Positions 26,049 to 35,243 of a stretch of DNA of 64,000 nt are shown here, piece after piece. The position numbers were made by a program, and so were the translations under genes. This DNA comes from Planctomycetota bacterium (lineage in GTDB: Bacteria > Planctomycetota > UBA1135 > GCA-002686595). The notes below the pieces were generated by a model. That model searched no databases and had not been told where the DNA came from. It saw nothing but the letters and a program-made list of their open reading frames with translations. Position 1 is the first letter of the stretch. The number at the start of each line of letters is the position of its first letter. The DNA lies in assembly GCA_020638855.1 (NCBI GenBank), contig JACKHT010000002.1, forward strand, positions 186,001 through 250,000, read 5' to 3'.

Positions 26049-27104
26049 CTAGCGCCGCATCCAAGCGTCCAGCCGCTCGCCCATGCCCCGCATCTGCGCC
26101 GCAGCCGCCGGCGAACCACTGTCGTCGCGGGTGTTGTTCGGATCCTCAGCCACCAAGCTGAGTAGGTCGGACCCGTTTTGTGTGCGTAGTAGGCGCCAGC
26201 GGGCGCTACGGATCCAGCCGCCGCCGGTGGTGCCCTTGGCCAATACGTAGCCTCGCCATGCCAAGGGCTCCTGCAGCAGGATGCGCGCAAAACTCGCAGC
26301 CCCCAGAGGATCCTCTTGCGTTCCTTCGGGCCACAGCCCGCACAGATCGAGCAGCGTGGCCCCCACATCGGGCAACGCCACCACCTGTGGCCGGGTTTCC
26401 CCCGCGCCTAGGCCGTCGGGCAGCACGAACAGAAGCGGCACTTGCAGCCGCGCTTCGCATAGTTCCGGCTGGCTCGCGTCGCCGATCCAGGCCGTCAGGG
26501 CGCGGATGCGCGGACGCTTTGGCTGGGGTGCTTGGGCCAAGGCCTGAAGCTCGGCTTCCAGCGCGGCCCAACCCGAATCGGTCAGCTGCTCGACGAAGAC
26601 CCCTGGCGCGTTCGCATCGGCAGCGAAGAACGCTTCGCGCTCGAGCGCGCTGCCTTCTTGGTAGCGGTAACCGCCTTGGCGCCATTGGCGCGCCCACTCC
26701 GAATTGTTGCCCAGATAGCCGAGCCCGCCCAAATCGGCTTGGTTGCGTTCGGGATCGACAAAGCGCACGTAGGCGCTTTCGCAGGCCACCCCTTGCGCCA
26801 TCCAAGCCGCGACTTGGGTACCCGGCGCGAGCACCAGAGGATCGTTCCAACCGCTGCGGTCGAGTCCAGGGCTCACGAGCATCAACACATCGGGCCGATC
26901 CCCCGCCGCCACCGTGGGCAGCGCTCCAGCCTTGCTCGGCGGCCGCGAATCCAACGGCCCCTTGCTGCAAGCCAGCAGGCACCCGCAGGCCCAGAGTGCC
27001 AAGAGCCAAGACCCCGTCCCCCAGCTTCCCAGAACCGCCGCCCAAGCCGGGGCCGGCAGCTTGTCACCACCGGCCCGGCCCGATTGCGCGCGCGTCAGGC
27101 CCAC
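26049..27104 (-). CDS. Sulfatase-like lipoprotein lacking the catalytic core
   Basis: 351 residues from GTG 27104, two bases after the stop of the lysine aminotransferase gene, so the pair is coupled. LLACSKG is a lipobox. The C-terminal part reads like the end of a family S1 arylsulfatase (LPDVGATLLDLCGLWPEG, then RSARWRLLRT, LLSLVAEDPNNTRD). The N-terminal sulfatase core with the CxPxR formylglycine motif and the metal Asp/Asn is absent; only PDVLMLVSPGLDR remains where PNILLI..D..R is expected. I read it as a degenerate, probably non-catalytic member of the alkaline-phosphatase superfamily. The role is unknown. Confidence 0.65.
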   Translation of the reverse strand: MGLTRAQSGRAGGDKLPAPAWAAVLGSWGTGSWLLALWACGCLLACSKGPLDSRPPSKAGALPTVAAGDRPDVLMLVSPGLDRSGWNDPLVLAPGTQVAAWMAQGVACESAYVRFVDPERNQADLGGLGYLGNNSEWARQWRQGGYRYQEGSALEREAFFAADANAPGVFVEQLTDSGWAALEAELQALAQAPQPKRPRIRALTAWIGDASQPELCEARLQVPLLFVLPDGLGAGETRPQVVALPDVGATLLDLCGLWPEGTQEDPLGAASFARILLQEPLAWRGYVLAKGTTGGGWIRSARWRLLRTQNGSDLLSLVAEDPNNTRDDSGSPAAAAQMRGMGERLDAWMRR

Positions 27105-27106
27105 GG

Positions 27107-28426
27107 TCAGGCGCCCACGAGGGTGCTCAGGGCTTCGCTGGTGCGCTCGAGGGCTTGGTTGACTTCCTCGGCGCTGACCACCAAGGGCAAGCGGAAGCGG
27201 ATCGCCTGGGGGCCCGAGGGCAGGACCAGAAGCTCACGTTCGCGCATGGCCTTGATCATCGCGTTGCGCGTCTCGGGCGAATCGAGGGTGAAAGCCACCA
27301 GCGATCCAACGCCGCGCACGTTCGAGATGTTGCCCTTCTCGCGGGCGATCCCGCGCAGACCTTGGATCAATTCCTCGCCGCGGGCAGCCACGTTGTCGCC
27401 CAGCTTTTCCGCGAGGATGATCTCGATGAACTTCCGGCAGCGCACCATGTCCACCAGGTTGCCACCCCAGGTGGAGTTGATCCGGCTCGAGTGGTGGAAC
27501 ACGTTGTCGGGCACCTCGTCGACGCGCTTGCTGGCGTAGATCCCGCACACTTGGGTCTTCTTGCCGAAAGCCACCACGTCGGGGGCCACGCCCTTGATCT
27601 GCCACAACCAGGGCTTGCCCGAGCCGAAGAAGCCGGTTTGGACTTCGTCGAAGAGCAGCAAGGCTTCGTGTTGGTCGGCGTACTGGCGCAGCTTGGCCAA
27701 GAATTCGGTACGGAAGTGCACGTCGCCGCCCTCGCCCTGCATGGGCTCGATCAAGATCCCGGCGATGCGGCCGGGGTACTTTTGGAAGGCCGCTTCGATT
27801 TCCGCGCAGGCTTTGGCCTCTTCGGCTTCGATGTCGTTGGCGATGTTGCCGTCCAGGTCGAACACGATCCCGGGGTTGTGCACCCGCGGCCAATCGAATT
27901 TGGGGAACAGCGCAACCTTGTCCTTGACGGTGTTGGTCAAGCTCATCGTGTACCCCGAGCGCCCGTGGAAGGCGGCCTTGAAGTGCAGGATGACCAAATC
28001 GTTGCCGTCGTGCACCTGGTCGACGCCGACCTTGTGGGCCTTCCAATCGAAGGCGACTTTGAGCGCGTTCTCGACCGCCAAAGCGCCGCCTGCCACCCAG
28101 AAGTGGTAGGGGTACTCCGCGGGGGTCACCTGGGTCGCGAAGGCCTCGACGAAGTCGGCCATTTGCGTGGTGTACAAGTCCGAGTTGGCCGGGTTGTTGC
28201 GCCCCGCCAATTCGATCTCGCGCCGGAACGACTCTTCGAGCGTACCCGGGTGGTTGTACCCAATCGGCCACGAAGCAAAGCACGTGAAGAAGTCCAGGTA
28301 GCGACGGTTCGCGCGCGAGTCGTAGATCCAAGATCCCTGCGAGCGCTCTAGATCCATGACGAAGGGGAAACCATCGGCCAACTGGTGCTTGGCGAGGGTG
28401 GCGTGGACGGCTTTGGGATCGATCAT
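27107..28426 (-). CDS. lat: L-lysine 6-aminotransferase
   Basis: 439 residues, class III PLP aminotransferase that moves the epsilon-amino group of lysine to 2-oxoglutarate and yields 2-aminoadipate 6-semialdehyde. Family hallmarks are LDFFTCFASWPIGYNHP, FWVAGGALAVENALK (Gly/Ala binding), ILIEPMQGEGGD, LLFDEVQTGFFG and the PLP Lys in VAFGKKTQVCG. The residue order after GKKTQV and the preceding EAEEA segment match Lat rather than ornithine or GABA aminotransferases. It is flanked by an ALDH-like protein and by the sulfatase-like lipoprotein in one strand-wise set. Lat products feed lysine catabolism or beta-lactam or pipecolate synthesis. Confidence 0.88.
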   Translation of the reverse strand: MIDPKAVHATLAKHQLADGFPFVMDLERSQGSWIYDSRANRRYLDFFTCFASWPIGYNHPGTLEESFRREIELAGRNNPANSDLYTTQMADFVEAFATQVTPAEYPYHFWVAGGALAVENALKVAFDWKAHKVGVDQVHDGNDLVILHFKAAFHGRSGYTMSLTNTVKDKVALFPKFDWPRVHNPGIVFDLDGNIANDIEAEEAKACAEIEAAFQKYPGRIAGILIEPMQGEGGDVHFRTEFLAKLRQYADQHEALLLFDEVQTGFFGSGKPWLWQIKGVAPDVVAFGKKTQVCGIYASKRVDEVPDNVFHHSSRINSTWGGNLVDMVRCRKFIEIILAEKLGDNVAARGEELIQGLRGIAREKGNISNVRGVGSLVAFTLDSPETRNAMIKAMRERELLVLPSGPQAIRFRLPLVVSAEEVNQALERTSEALSTLVGA

Positions 28427-28484
28427 GGGCGTTCTCGGGGAAAGGGGGGTCGTGGGTGGGGATCGGGCGATCCTGCCCCCCCGC

Positions 28485-29681
28485 TTAAGTCGGGGTTCCG
28501 AGGGTCCATTCTCCGCGGCAGAGTGCCAGGGAGGGAGTCATCCAAGCCGCCATGGAATGGGCGGTTTCGGACCCTACGTTGGTAAAAATCTGACAGGCTA
28601 ACGTAGCACAAACCCCGCTTGGAGTCGAGATGGCCGGACTGTGCAAAAGCGCCGCACCCTTGCCCAAAGCTAGGTTTCGGACGGCCGCCAGCGAATCGCG
28701 ATGGCCTGGATCCAAAATGGGAAATGCGGGTCCCAACGAATCCCCTTCCAGGGCTTGCAAAAGCGTCTCGGTCACGACCGAAAACTGACGGGCCGGGAGG
28801 ACCCATGCCCCCGGTGCTGAAGCGCTCCAGCCACCCAAAGCTGGCCCCAGACCCAAGCTCGTTTGCAGGGCTTCGCGAACCCAAATCTTGGGGTCGCTCG
28901 ACTCGGCTTTGTGCAACGTCGGCTTGGACAACACGCAGTAGTGCAGGGCAGGCGCAGCGCGCGGTAGATCGACGCCAAAACCAAACGGCGGGTTGGAGGG
29001 CACCCGCGCGCTCCCGGCCGGGTGGTTCGCGCCCACCAAAGCCTGCCAACGCGCGGCATCCTGGCGCGGGCCAGCCACCTGCACCTCGCCGATCCGGTCC
29101 GTGTCGAGCACCGCGCGCACGAGCCCTTCGCGTTGACCGATCAACGGGCAAACCAAGTCGCTCGGACCGCCCGCCGCGAGCAACGCTTCGAACAAAACGC
29201 CAAAGCCTTCGGGCAGCACCTCCGAGACCAACACCACGCTGGGCCGACCCGCCTGCAGCGCGCGGATCCAAGCCACCCAGGCCCCCGGAAACTCGGCGCG
29301 CCAATCGTTCGCCACCAGGAGTCCCGAAGCCGCGCGCCCCCCATCGGCCCCCTCGCACAAGGGAGCCCTGCAAGCGGCTTCGAAGGCCTCCCACCCAACC
29401 CAATCCTGGTTGGGCGGGTAGCCCAACGCCGACCGCAATCGCCGCGCCCCGTCCCCCGAGCGCAGCTCCTCCAGGAAGCCGTCCAAGGCGCGCGCCTCGA
29501 GCCGCGCCCCCTCCCGCGCCGGCCACAAGCGCCCCAATTCTCCCAGCGCCCGGGCCTTGGGCCGCGCCCACGGCGCACGCTCGCCCTCGCCGAGCAACGC
29601 ACCCGGGGGCTGCCAGGCCTCGGTAGCACTCCAGGCGCTGCCGAAGGGGCGCAGTTCGGGGAAGCTTTGGGGAGCAGGCAT
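28485..29681 (-). CDS. Divergent aldehyde-dehydrogenase-like protein
   Basis: 398 residues from ATG 29681. The middle part reads like an ALDH Rossmann fold (VSEVLPEGFGVLFEALLAAGG, quoted as EVLPEGFGVLFEALLAAG, then IGEVQVAGPR). The canonical active-site Cys motif is not seen at the expected position; ALHYCVL is a weak candidate. The first 140 residues are Arg/Ala/Leu-rich helices. It is 58 bases upstream of lat on the same strand, so oxidation of 2-aminoadipate semialdehyde is a natural guess, but the sequence is too divergent to assert catalysis. Confidence 0.5.
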   Translation of the reverse strand: MPAPQSFPELRPFGSAWSATEAWQPPGALLGEGERAPWARPKARALGELGRLWPAREGARLEARALDGFLEELRSGDGARRLRSALGYPPNQDWVGWEAFEAACRAPLCEGADGGRAASGLLVANDWRAEFPGAWVAWIRALQAGRPSVVLVSEVLPEGFGVLFEALLAAGGPSDLVCPLIGQREGLVRAVLDTDRIGEVQVAGPRQDAARWQALVGANHPAGSARVPSNPPFGFGVDLPRAAPALHYCVLSKPTLHKAESSDPKIWVREALQTSLGLGPALGGWSASAPGAWVLPARQFSVVTETLLQALEGDSLGPAFPILDPGHRDSLAAVRNLALGKGAALLHSPAISTPSGVCATLACQIFTNVGSETAHSMAAWMTPSLALCRGEWTLGTPT

Positions 29682-29766
29682 GAAACGGTGGGATCCGCGG
29701 TAAGGGAATCGAAAGCCCCCGTGGGCTCGAAAGCGGGGAAGCCGTATCCTACCGGGTGCTCCGGGC

Positions 29767-30246
29767 ATGGCCCAGGATCCTCCCATGCCCACCCCGGAAC
29801 CGCCCGAATCGCCTGCGCCCCAGTCGGCAGCTCCCGATTCCCCCGATTCTCCCGATTGCCTCCGGCCCAAGCGCCAACGCTTCTCGCGCGCCGAACGGCT
29901 CCTGCGGCCGCCCGAATTCCAACGGGCGTTCCGCACCGGCAGCCGCGCCAAGGCCCACTTCCTGGTGGTCGTGGCCGTCGAAGGCCAAGCCCAAACCCGG
30001 CTGGGGCTGTCGGTGGGCAAGCGCGTCTACAAGCATGCGCACCGGCGCAACCGCCTCAAGCGCTGCCTGCGCGAGGCCTTCCGCCAGGCCTACCAAGAAC
30101 TCCCCAGCGGGCTGGATCTGGTGCTCGTCCCGGCCATCCCCAAGTGCCACCCAACCTTGGAAGAGGCCCGCGCAGAGCTGGTGTACTTGGCCGCCAAAGC
30201 CCACCGCCGGCTACTCGAAAAGCGCGCCCAGGAGGCGGCCCAATGA
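29767..30246 (+). CDS. rnpA: Ribonuclease P protein component
   Basis: 159 residues. The basic core shows the RNR motif HRRNRLKRCLREAFR and the preceding RLGLSVGKRVYKHA, which contacts the 5' leader of pre-tRNA. About 40 Pro/Ser-rich residues precede the core; ATG at 29785 is an alternative start. The gene overlaps yidD by 4 bases, a widespread pairing. rpmH is not upstream: the only neighbour on that side is the divergent ALDH-like gene. Confidence 0.93.
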   Translation: MAQDPPMPTPEPPESPAPQSAAPDSPDSPDCLRPKRQRFSRAERLLRPPEFQRAFRTGSRAKAHFLVVVAVEGQAQTRLGLSVGKRVYKHAHRRNRLKRCLREAFRQAYQELPSGLDLVLVPAIPKCHPTLEEARAELVYLAAKAHRRLLEKRAQEAAQ

Positions 30247-30521
30247 GTTCGCACCTGCTGCGTCAAGCCCTGGTCGCCCCGGTCCGACTCTACCGCCGCA
30301 CGCTGTCGCGCATCACGCCCGCCACGTGCCGCTTCCACCCCTCTTGCAGCGCCTACTGCATCGAAGCCGTCGAACGCCGCGGCGTTCTGGTGGGCCTCGC
30401 GCTCACCCTTTGGCGCCTTCTGCGCTGTCATCCGCTGTGCCGTGGCGGGTACGATCCCGTCCCGCTTGGAAAGGATTCCCCAAGCGACCCCCTGTCTCCC
30501 CATCCACCCCAATCCGAGTGA
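30243..30521 (+). CDS. yidD: Membrane protein insertion efficiency factor YidD
   Basis: 92 residues; ATG 30243 overlaps rnpA (ATGA). The family motif CRFHPSCSAYCIEAVERRG with its conserved Cys residues, LTLWRLLRCHPLCRGGYDPVP and a C-terminal variable tail are clear. It aids membrane-protein insertion. yidC, its usual neighbour, is missing; a lipoprotein gene follows with a 1-base overlap (TGATG). Confidence 0.93.
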   Translation: MSSHLLRQALVAPVRLYRRTLSRITPATCRFHPSCSAYCIEAVERRGVLVGLALTLWRLLRCHPLCRGGYDPVPLGKDSPSDPLSPHPPQSE

Positions 30522-31657
30522 TGCGCATTCTGAACCCCACTGTCCTCTCCCTCCTCGCCACGTCTTGGGCCCTGGGGGCTTGCCAAAGCTCCCAGGATGC
30601 TTCGGGCGCCCCGCAGAGCCAGGTCGCCCAAGCGCCCATGCCGGGACTGGTCAACGTGGATCGCCTGATCCTGCCCGAGGAAAGCCACTTCCAGCACCTC
30701 TGGCAAGTGACCAACGGCGGCGAGAACGCCGAGGCCTACTGGAGCTTCGATGGCAAGGCCTTGAGCATGCAGGCCAAGCACGGCGACATGCAGTGCGACC
30801 GCATCTTCGTCGTGCGCAACGGGGGCACGCCCGAGCAGATCTCCAGCGGCAAGGGCACCACCACCTGCTCGTACTTCCTGCCCGACGGGCAGCACGTGTT
30901 GTACGCCTCGACCCATGCCGCCCACGACGAGTGCCCCCCGCGCCCGGACATGAGCCACGGCTACGTGTGGTCGCTCTACCCCGAGTTCGACATCTACACC
31001 AAGGACCTCCAGAGCGGAGCCATCACCCCGCTGATCGCCGGCCCCGGCTACGACGCAGAAGCCACCGTGTCGCCGCGCGGCGACCGGATCGTGTTCACCT
31101 CGGTACGCAGCGGCGATGTCGAGCTGTGGACGTCGAACCTGGAGGGCGGTGACTTGAAGCAGGTCACCGACACCCCGGGCTACGACGGCGGCGCCTTCTT
31201 CAGCCCCGATGGCCAGTGGTTGGTGTTCCGTTCGACGGCTTTCAGCCCCGACCACTACGAGCAAGAGCTCCAAGACTATCGTTCGCTGCTGGCCCAAGAC
31301 TTGGTTCGCCCGAGCAACATGGAACTGGCCTTGATGCGCGCGGATGGCCAGGACCGCCGCCAGCTCACCGAGCTGGGGGGCGCCAACTTCGCTCCGTCGT
31401 TCTTCCCCAGCGGCAAGCGCATCATCTTCGCCAGCAACCACCACGACACGGCCAAGCCTGCGATGAACTTCGACCTGTTCGCCATCGACACCGACGGCGG
31501 CAACCTCGAGCGCATCACCTACTACAACGGCCAGCGCGGCAAGCAATTCGACAGCTTCCCGTTGTTCAGCCCCGATGGACGCTACTTGGCCTTCTCGTCG
31601 AACCGCGGCGACGGAAAGCCGGGCGAGACCAACGTGTTCATCGCCGAGTGGAAGTAG
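30521..31657 (+). CDS. TolB-like beta-propeller lipoprotein
   Basis: 378 residues from ATG 30521. Lipobox WALGACQS. The chain has several PD40/WD40-like blades, each with a (S/F)SPDG(R/Q) turn: YWSFDGKAL, TVSPRGDRIVFTS, FFSPDGQWLVFRS, FFPSGKRIIFAS and LFSPDGRYLAFSS. Such propellers bind peptides or periplasmic proteins, as TolB does with Pal, but no tol or pal gene is adjacent. It could be an outer-membrane or periplasmic scaffold. The TGATG junction implies coupling to yidD. Confidence 0.82.
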   Translation: MRILNPTVLSLLATSWALGACQSSQDASGAPQSQVAQAPMPGLVNVDRLILPEESHFQHLWQVTNGGENAEAYWSFDGKALSMQAKHGDMQCDRIFVVRNGGTPEQISSGKGTTTCSYFLPDGQHVLYASTHAAHDECPPRPDMSHGYVWSLYPEFDIYTKDLQSGAITPLIAGPGYDAEATVSPRGDRIVFTSVRSGDVELWTSNLEGGDLKQVTDTPGYDGGAFFSPDGQWLVFRSTAFSPDHYEQELQDYRSLLAQDLVRPSNMELALMRADGQDRRQLTELGGANFAPSFFPSGKRIIFASNHHDTAKPAMNFDLFAIDTDGGNLERITYYNGQRGKQFDSFPLFSPDGRYLAFSSNRGDGKPGETNVFIAEWK

Positions 31658-31672
31658 GCCAAGGCTGCCACC

Positions 31673-32455
31673 ATGCAATGTCGGGTTCTCTCCAGCGGTA
31701 GCAAGGGCAACTGCACCTTGATCCGCGCGGGGGGCCTGCGCGTTTTGGTCGATGCGGGGCTGACCCTGCGCGCCCTCACACCCCGGCTGGAGGAAGCCGG
31801 GGTGCCCTACCGCGGGCTGGACCACGTGCTCGTGACCCACGGGCACCTGGACCATGCTCGCAGCGCCGGGGCCTTGGCCAAGCGCCACGATGCCATGCTG
31901 CATTGCCCCGAGGCGATGATGAAGAATCGCTCGGTCGCGCGCGCGCCACGGTTCAACCGGGCCTCGGATGGGCGCACCTGGGCCTTGCCCGCGCGCGACG
32001 GCGATGGGCTGCGCGTGTTTGCCAAGGCCTTGCCCCACGATTGCCTGCCGACCCTGGCCTACGGTTTGGAATCCGAAGGGCGCCGCATGGTGATCCTGAC
32101 CGACATGGGGCGCACCGACCAGGCCATCGCCACCTCGCTGCGCGACCCGCACGTGTTGTTGCTCGAGTTCAACCACTGCCGCGACATGCTGCTGAAGGGC
32201 CCCTACCCCGAGGCACTCAAGCGCCGCGTGGGCGGCGGCCAAGGACACCTCAACAACGACCAAGCCGCGACCATGCTCGAATGGCTGGTGGGCCCCAACA
32301 CGCACACGCTGGTGCTGGCCCACCTTTCGGCCCACAACAACGAACCCGAGCGTGCGCTCGACGCCGCGCGCGGCACTTTGGCGCGCCTGGGCTTGGACTC
32401 GGTGCGCGTGGTGGTCGCCCAGCAGGACCAGAGCCTCGAAGCCATCGAAGTCTGA
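31673..32455 (+). CDS. Metallo-beta-lactamase fold hydrolase (YycJ-like)
   Basis: 260 residues; a weak AAGG lies before ATG 31673. VLVTHGHLDHARS supplies the HxHxDH metal ligands, with ILTDMGRTD and VLAHLSAHNNEP following the order of single-domain YycJ/WalJ hydrolases, some of which act as 5' exonucleases. SSGSKGNCTLI at the start is the family's signature. It is 15 bases after the TolB-like gene. Confidence 0.85.
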   Translation: MQCRVLSSGSKGNCTLIRAGGLRVLVDAGLTLRALTPRLEEAGVPYRGLDHVLVTHGHLDHARSAGALAKRHDAMLHCPEAMMKNRSVARAPRFNRASDGRTWALPARDGDGLRVFAKALPHDCLPTLAYGLESEGRRMVILTDMGRTDQAIATSLRDPHVLLLEFNHCRDMLLKGPYPEALKRRVGGGQGHLNNDQAATMLEWLVGPNTHTLVLAHLSAHNNEPERALDAARGTLARLGLDSVRVVVAQQDQSLEAIEV

Positions 32456-32541
32456 TCCGGGGTCGATGCCGCTCCCGCGCGAACCCGCTTCCCCGATCTC
32501 CGGCTCCATCGATCGTTAGACCGCCCGTTCCCCATCTCCCC

Positions 32542-33276
32542 ATGACCGACCCGATCCTCGCCCAAATGGCCGCCCACCGAACGGTCCGCGCCTTCCTGCC
32601 CGATCCGGTACCCACCGGCGACATCCGGCGCGTGGTGAGCGCCGCGCAGATGGCAGCCACTTCGAGTTGGATCCAAGCCTACAGCCTGCTGCAAGTCACG
32701 CGCCCCGCCGAGCGCGCCGCGCTGTCCGAGCTAGCCGGCAACCAGGCCCAGGTGCGCGATGCGGGCGCCTTCTTCGTGGTGCTGGCCGACACGCGCCGCC
32801 ACCGGCGCATCCAAACCGAACGGGGCAAGCCCTACGCGCACAACCTCGAGGTGTTCTTGACGGCCTCGATCGACGCCAGCCTGTTCGCGCAGAACGTGCA
32901 GTTGGGATTCGAGGCCTTGGGCTACGGAACCTGCTGCATCGGTGCGCTGCGCAACGACGTGCAGGCGGTCTGCAAAGTCTTGGAGCTGCCCGAAGGGGTC
33001 TACCCGCTGTTCGGGCTGTGCGTGGGCCGCCCGGCTGCCGATCCCGGACTACGCCCGCGGCTCGCCACCGAAACCGTATGGTTCGAAGATCGCTATCCGT
33101 CCGACGATACCCTGCGCGAGCAGGTGCGCGAGGCCGACGCCTTGGCTGCCCCCTACTACGCCGAACGGGGTCAGAGCGGACGCGATTGGTCGGGCGCCAT
33201 GGCGCGCCGCTTCGACCACCTCGAGCGCACGCCCTTGCGCGGCGACTACGAAGCCCAGGGCGCGAGCTTCGAGTGA
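32542..33276 (+). CDS. NfsA-like nitroreductase
   Basis: 244 residues. The flavin-binding pattern RTVRAFLPDPVP at the N-terminus, AATSSWIQAYSLLQV and NVQLGFEALGYGTCCIG, then LFGLCVGRPA match FMN-dependent nitroreductases of the NfsA/FRP type that use NADPH. The C-terminal 60 residues (ERGQSGRDWSGAMARRF) resemble the NfsA extension that contacts NADPH. Its physiological substrate is unknown. It converges on the glycosyltransferase cluster with a 6-base gap. Confidence 0.85.
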   Translation: MTDPILAQMAAHRTVRAFLPDPVPTGDIRRVVSAAQMAATSSWIQAYSLLQVTRPAERAALSELAGNQAQVRDAGAFFVVLADTRRHRRIQTERGKPYAHNLEVFLTASIDASLFAQNVQLGFEALGYGTCCIGALRNDVQAVCKVLELPEGVYPLFGLCVGRPAADPGLRPRLATETVWFEDRYPSDDTLREQVREADALAAPYYAERGQSGRDWSGAMARRFDHLERTPLRGDYEAQGASFE

Positions 33277-33282
33277 ACGCGC

Positions 33283-33984
33283 CTAGCTGCGGCCAAACCC
33301 GCTGAAGCGCCAACGCACGATCGTCCAGGCGGCGATGAAGGCATCCTTGATGCCGATCTTCTTGCCCTCGTGGTAGTCGCGGTTCTTGTAGCGGATGGGC
33401 ACCTCGGTCACGCGCAGCTTGAGCCGCGCGAACTTGGCGGTCATCTCGGGCTCCACCGCAAAGGTGCGCGACTGGATGTCGAGCTTGCGCGCCACATCGA
33501 CCCGAAAGACCTTGTAGCAGGTCTCCATGTCGGTCAGCTTGAGCCCGGTGCAAGCGTTCGAGAAACCCGTCAACAGCCGGTTGCCCAGGGTGTGCCAGAA
33601 GAAGTGCACGCGCTCGCCCTCGCCACCGAGGAAGCGACTGCCATAGACCACGTCGGCGCGGCCCGCTTCGATCGGTTCCATCAGCCGTCCGTAGTCGGCG
33701 GGGTCGTATTCCAAATCGGCGTCCTGGATCACGACCACGTCACCGGTGGCGGCGCGGAAGCCGGTGGCCAGGGCGCCGCCCTTGCCCAAGTTTTTTTCGT
33801 GGTAGATGGCGCGAACCTCGGGGTGCGCGGCCTCCAGGCGGCGGATGATCGCGCGGGTCTCATCCACACTGCCATCGTCGACGATCAAAAGTTCCTTCTC
33901 GAACGGCGTGGCCAGCACCAGGGCCACGATGGCTTCCAGGGTGCGCTCCTCGTTGTAGGCGGGCATCACGACCGAGAGTTTCAC
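33283..33984 (-). CDS. Family 2 glycosyltransferase, dolichol-phosphate-mannose-synthase type
   Basis: 233 residues, GT-A fold. LSVVMPAYNEERTLEAIV, LLIVDDGSVDETRAI and the DxD-like metal motif IQDADLEYDP are canonical; KNLGKGGALATGF binds the nucleotide sugar. The C-terminus has no long membrane segments, so it is a soluble or peripheral polyprenyl-phosphate sugar transferase. The start overlaps the preceding gene by 4 bases (ATGA). It is the last gene of the minus-strand glycosyltransferase set. Confidence 0.9.
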   Translation of the reverse strand: MKLSVVMPAYNEERTLEAIVALVLATPFEKELLIVDDGSVDETRAIIRRLEAAHPEVRAIYHEKNLGKGGALATGFRAATGDVVVIQDADLEYDPADYGRLMEPIEAGRADVVYGSRFLGGEGERVHFFWHTLGNRLLTGFSNACTGLKLTDMETCYKVFRVDVARKLDIQSRTFAVEPEMTAKFARLKLRVTEVPIRYKNRDYHEGKKIGIKDAFIAAWTIVRWRFSGFGRS

Positions 33985-35243
33985 GCCGGGGGGTCCTCCC
34001 CAGATTCCAGGCCATCAAACAAGGCGTTCAACCCAAAGCGCTCCGAAAGGTCGGCTTGCAGGTTCTTGTAGGCCGCGTCGCCTTCCACGCACCAATGGGG
34101 CCGCAGGAACAGCCGCAGGATCTCGGCATCGGGCCGCTTGCGCTTGGCTTGCAGCTCGGCACGAATGCCCATCCAATGCTTCCAATCGCCGATCACGTCG
34201 TCGATGGCGATCAGGTCGGCCGCCCCGATCTTGTCGATCGGTTGCTTGGCAGCGCGCGCCTTGCGCAACCGGCGGCGCAGGTCCTGCCAGCGTCCGACCT
34301 TGGGCAAGCCCACCATCTTTTCGATCCGGAACCCCTCGCGATCGATCCCGCTGGCCAAGAACGCGCGCCGGTTGGCTAGGGCCAGCATGACCGGGAAGAC
34401 CTTGGCGAAGTTCGCGTCGTCGTAGTTCTTGAGGCAAGCCAGCATGGGGTTGCGCACCTGCAAGAGCCGCAAGCGCTCGGGCGGAACCCGGCGCGAGGTG
34501 CTCGAAAGGTGGTGGTAACAGCGCGCGCTGGGCACGTAGCAAGTCTGGTAGCCCTGCACCCACGAACGCCAGCCCAAGTCCACGTCTTCGTAGTAGGCAA
34601 AGAAGCGGTTGTCGAACCCGCCTAGGGCCTGGTAGACGTCGGCGCGCATGGCCATCGCTCCGCCGCAAGCAAACAGCGTCCAACGCGGCTGCTCGTACTC
34701 GGGTGTAACCGGCTTCTTGTAGCCACGCATGATCCCGATGCCATGGAAGTTCATGCCGCCGCCGGCTGAATCGATCTTCGTCCCGTCCCAGGACTGCATC
34801 AGCCCGCCCGCGGCGTGGGCCTGGCCACGCACGATCGGGGCCACCAAGTTGCGCAGGAAGTCGGGCTCGATGCGCAGGTCGTTGTTCAAGAAGACCAAGA
34901 TGTCGGGCGCGTTGGCGTTGGCCACGCCTTGGTTGCAGCCCCCCGCGAACCCCAGGTTGCGTTCGTTCTGGATCACCCGCACCCACTGGTGGGTCTTGGC
35001 CATGTGCATTTGGCTGCCATCATCCGAGCCGTTGTCGACCAGGATCACGTCGAGCTTGGCGCGCTCGTAGTCGGCGCCCCCAAGGCTTTCAAAACACCCA
35101 TCCAAGTGGTGCCGACCGTTCCAATTGAGGATCACGATCGTGAGCCGGGGTAGCTCGGAGTCCTTCAAGGGCGTCACCTTCGGACCGCTCAGGTCGCTTG
35201 AAAGGTGCAGCATGGGGTGTTGGGCAGGCTTGGAGGTGGGCAT
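33981..35243 (-). CDS. Family 2 glycosyltransferase, WcaA/rhamnosyl type
   Basis: 420 residues from ATG 35243, which shares one base with the preceding stop (TGATG); ATG 35261 would overlap by 19. LTIVILNWNGRHHLDGCFESL, LDVILVDNGSDDGS, NLGFAGGCNQG and VFLNNDLRIEP (metal DxD as NND) define the GT-A core, and FAYYEDVDLGWRSW the acceptor-side ED motif. About 130 further residues have no recognised domain. Confidence 0.9.
   Translation of the reverse strand: MPTSKPAQHPMLHLSSDLSGPKVTPLKDSELPRLTIVILNWNGRHHLDGCFESLGGADYERAKLDVILVDNGSDDGSQMHMAKTHQWVRVIQNERNLGFAGGCNQGVANANAPDILVFLNNDLRIEPDFLRNLVAPIVRGQAHAAGGLMQSWDGTKIDSAGGGMNFHGIGIMRGYKKPVTPEYEQPRWTLFACGGAMAMRADVYQALGGFDNRFFAYYEDVDLGWRSWVQGYQTCYVPSARCYHHLSSTSRRVPPERLRLLQVRNPMLACLKNYDDANFAKVFPVMLALANRRAFLASGIDREGFRIEKMVGLPKVGRWQDLRRRLRKARAAKQPIDKIGAADLIAIDDVIGDWKHWMGIRAELQAKRKRPDAEILRLFLRPHWCVEGDAAYKNLQADLSERFGLNALFDGLESGEDPPA

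Noticed and set aside
26180..28351. Long plus-strand frame (over 700 codons) opposite lat and the sulfatase-like gene
   Set aside because: It is the antisense shadow of two clear minus-strand genes and its peptide has no domain; high GC makes such open frames common.
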